Positions 62,702 to 64,000 of a DNA stretch of 64,000 nt are shown one piece after another. Positions within the stretch are counted from its first letter, which is position 1. Every line of letters starts with the position of its first letter. Both the position numbers and the translations under genes were made by a program. The DNA comes from Apostichopus japonicus (lineage: Eukaryota; Echinodermata; Holothuroidea; Aspidochirotida; Stichopodidae), in NCBI RefSeq assembly GCF_037975245.1, contig NC_092580.1:17930001-17994000 (forward strand). The letters run 5' to 3'. Under the pieces are notes generated by a model. It saw only the letters and a list, made by a program, of their open reading frames with translations, was not told the DNA's origin and searched no databases.

Positions 62702-63365
62702 TTGAACGTCGGATACCCCCTTCACTTAATTAGACAGGGTATTTCCAGGGCCGACAAGTTGAAAAGTAAGGACTTATTAAAATACAAGTCCAAAGTACAA
62801 ACAAACACATTTCGTTTGTTAACATTTCAACCCCCTCATCAAACCCTTAATGAGCTTTCTTGTGATTCTAATAATGTAATTTACATTTTCTACTTTGTAC
62901 TTTGCAAAGAGGGCAATTATGTAGGTGAAACAGGTTCCTGATTCCGCTTACGTTTTAATAATAACAAAAATCTATTTGTGATAAGTTTGCAGGATTCCCC
63001 GTTTCCGAACATTTCAATCATCATAGTCATTTGCTCAAAAACCTAAAATGTATTTTAATTGCCTCGAACTGCAAATCTGTACTGAATGTAAAGGTTAAGA
63101 AATCGATTGGATCTTTCGTATTAAGTCTCACATCACCGACCTCAGCAAGACTTGGGACCCCTTCACAACTATCAGTTCTACAAACATATGTAATCTGTTC
63201 TTTGCATCTTTAATACGCTTCCTGTATAGTTATGGTTTATTTGGTTCTAATTCCATGAATGCAACTTACACTTATCTAGCATCATACTTTCATTGCGTTA
63301 CATTTTGTACTTTTCATTCGACTGCCAAGTATTGCTGACGAAGGTCCCAGGAGGACCGAAAATTC
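62702..63365 (+). pseudogene. Decayed Penelope-like element, GIY-YIG part
   Basis: Encodes HQTLNELSCDSNNVIYIFY then EGNYVGETGS, the start of a GIY-YIG nuclease, preceded by linker sequence. A stop follows immediately, and later homologous pieces (about 62940-63180) lie in other frames, so the copy is dead. It differs from the other two copies in sequence and represents another Penelope lineage. It ends with a hammerhead-like core. Confidence 0.78.
63335..63361 (+). ncRNA. Hammerhead-ribozyme-like core in decayed Penelope
   Basis: CTGACGA (63335-63341), stem GGTCC/GGACC (63343-63347 with 63353-63357, five-base loop), GAAA (63358-63361). The core is intact even though the reading frame upstream is broken. 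Flanking stems were not resolved. Confidence 0.6.
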
Positions 63366-63636
63366 CAATATATTTTCTAAACAATACTCCTCATTTGTCA
63401 ATTATGAGTCATATCTTTATATCTCTCGTTTTCTCTTATTATTTTTCTTTTGGTGTATATACATGTGGATTTCTTTGTAACATATATGTCTATGTCTATA
63501 TATATATAAAAACTTAATAATTGTATGAGAATTAGGCAATGCTATTGCTCTGCTCAATTTTGTGCATTGGAAAACTTTAATACAAAGAATCCTAAACACA
63601 CATGCAGCAATATACAGTATACGTGCCATATCATTG

Positions 63637-63920
63637 CAGTGGCGTCACCAGACTTTTCAGTCTGGGGGGGCACAGGGGGGGCACCAGCATTTGATGGGGG
63701 GGCACTTAGGTGGATACGGATCAATGTCCTGGGGAGGGGTCTAAGGGGAGGGGGTGCCCCTCCAGGCACGGCGGAACAGGAAAATTATTGGAGGGGGGGG
63801 CTAATGTGTAGAGACTATCTAAGCGGAGCGCCACCATCGGTTGGCGCGGAGCGTACAGGAAAATTTTGGGTTTTTCAAACCCCCAGATGGCCGGAAACAG
63901 CACTTGCCGAGTGTTTTATG
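63637..63920 (-). mobile_element. hAT-like MITE, partial, with the common core
   Basis: Begins CAGTGGCGTCACCAGAC at 63637 with G-rich runs. From about 63810 it contains the shared core in reverse (ACTATCTAAGCGGAGCGCCA, then a GGTTGGCGCGGAGCGTAC block). The right end is not clear before the window ends. Confidence 0.6.
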
Positions 63921-64000
63921 CTGCGAATACCTAGCCCTAAAATATGGGTCTCAAGCCTGCAATTTCTCAGATTGCACGTAAAAGTCTGTAAAAACATTGT

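Overview
The window is animal nuclear DNA. Introns are long, splice sites are GT-AG, the base composition is AT-rich, and there are many (TA)n tracts and transposon remnants. Four genes can be reconstructed exon by exon, and in each the summed coding length is an exact multiple of three. The gene set (SLC23-type transporter, BET1L, RPS23, IL-17 receptor), with abundant Penelope-like and hAT elements, suggests a marine invertebrate deuterostome such as an echinoderm. That placement is an inference.

Layout, left to right. (1) About 1.1 kb: a minus-strand exon that looks like the N-terminus of a second SLC23-like gene running off the left edge. (2) 4.5-19.7 kb: a minus-strand SLC23/NAT-family transporter in 13 coding exons (581 aa). 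Intron 1 is almost entirely a Penelope-like retroelement (RT plus GIY-YIG). Intron 2 holds a 3.7 kb PIF/Harbinger-like element with a decayed pogo/Tigger-like transposase inside it. Later introns hold a hAT MITE and a 5'-truncated Penelope fragment. (3) 19.7-29.5 kb: gene-poor, with several MITEs. (4) 29.5-34.4 kb: BET1L (GS15), a Golgi Qc-SNARE, minus strand, 4 exons, 122 aa. (5) 34.4-38.8 kb: intergenic, with an old fold-back element interrupted by a younger hAT MITE. (6) 38.86-41.79 kb: RPS23 (uS12), plus strand, 4 exons, with two minisatellites just downstream. (7) 46.2-61.2 kb: minus-strand IL-17 receptor-like gene in 12 visible coding exons (627 aa), running off or starting further right. 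It encodes a D1/D2 ectodomain, an EGF-like module on its own phase 1-1 exon, one membrane helix and a SEFIR-like domain. (8) 62.7-64 kb: a decayed Penelope fragment and part of another MITE.

The most notable observations are these. All three Penelope-derived segments carry the same hammerhead-ribozyme-like core downstream of the GIY-YIG region. The SLC23 protein has lost the TM8 glutamate and the usual TM10 signature residues. The IL-17 receptor appears to have gained an EGF module by exon shuffling. Several MITE groups with different ends share one internal core sequence.
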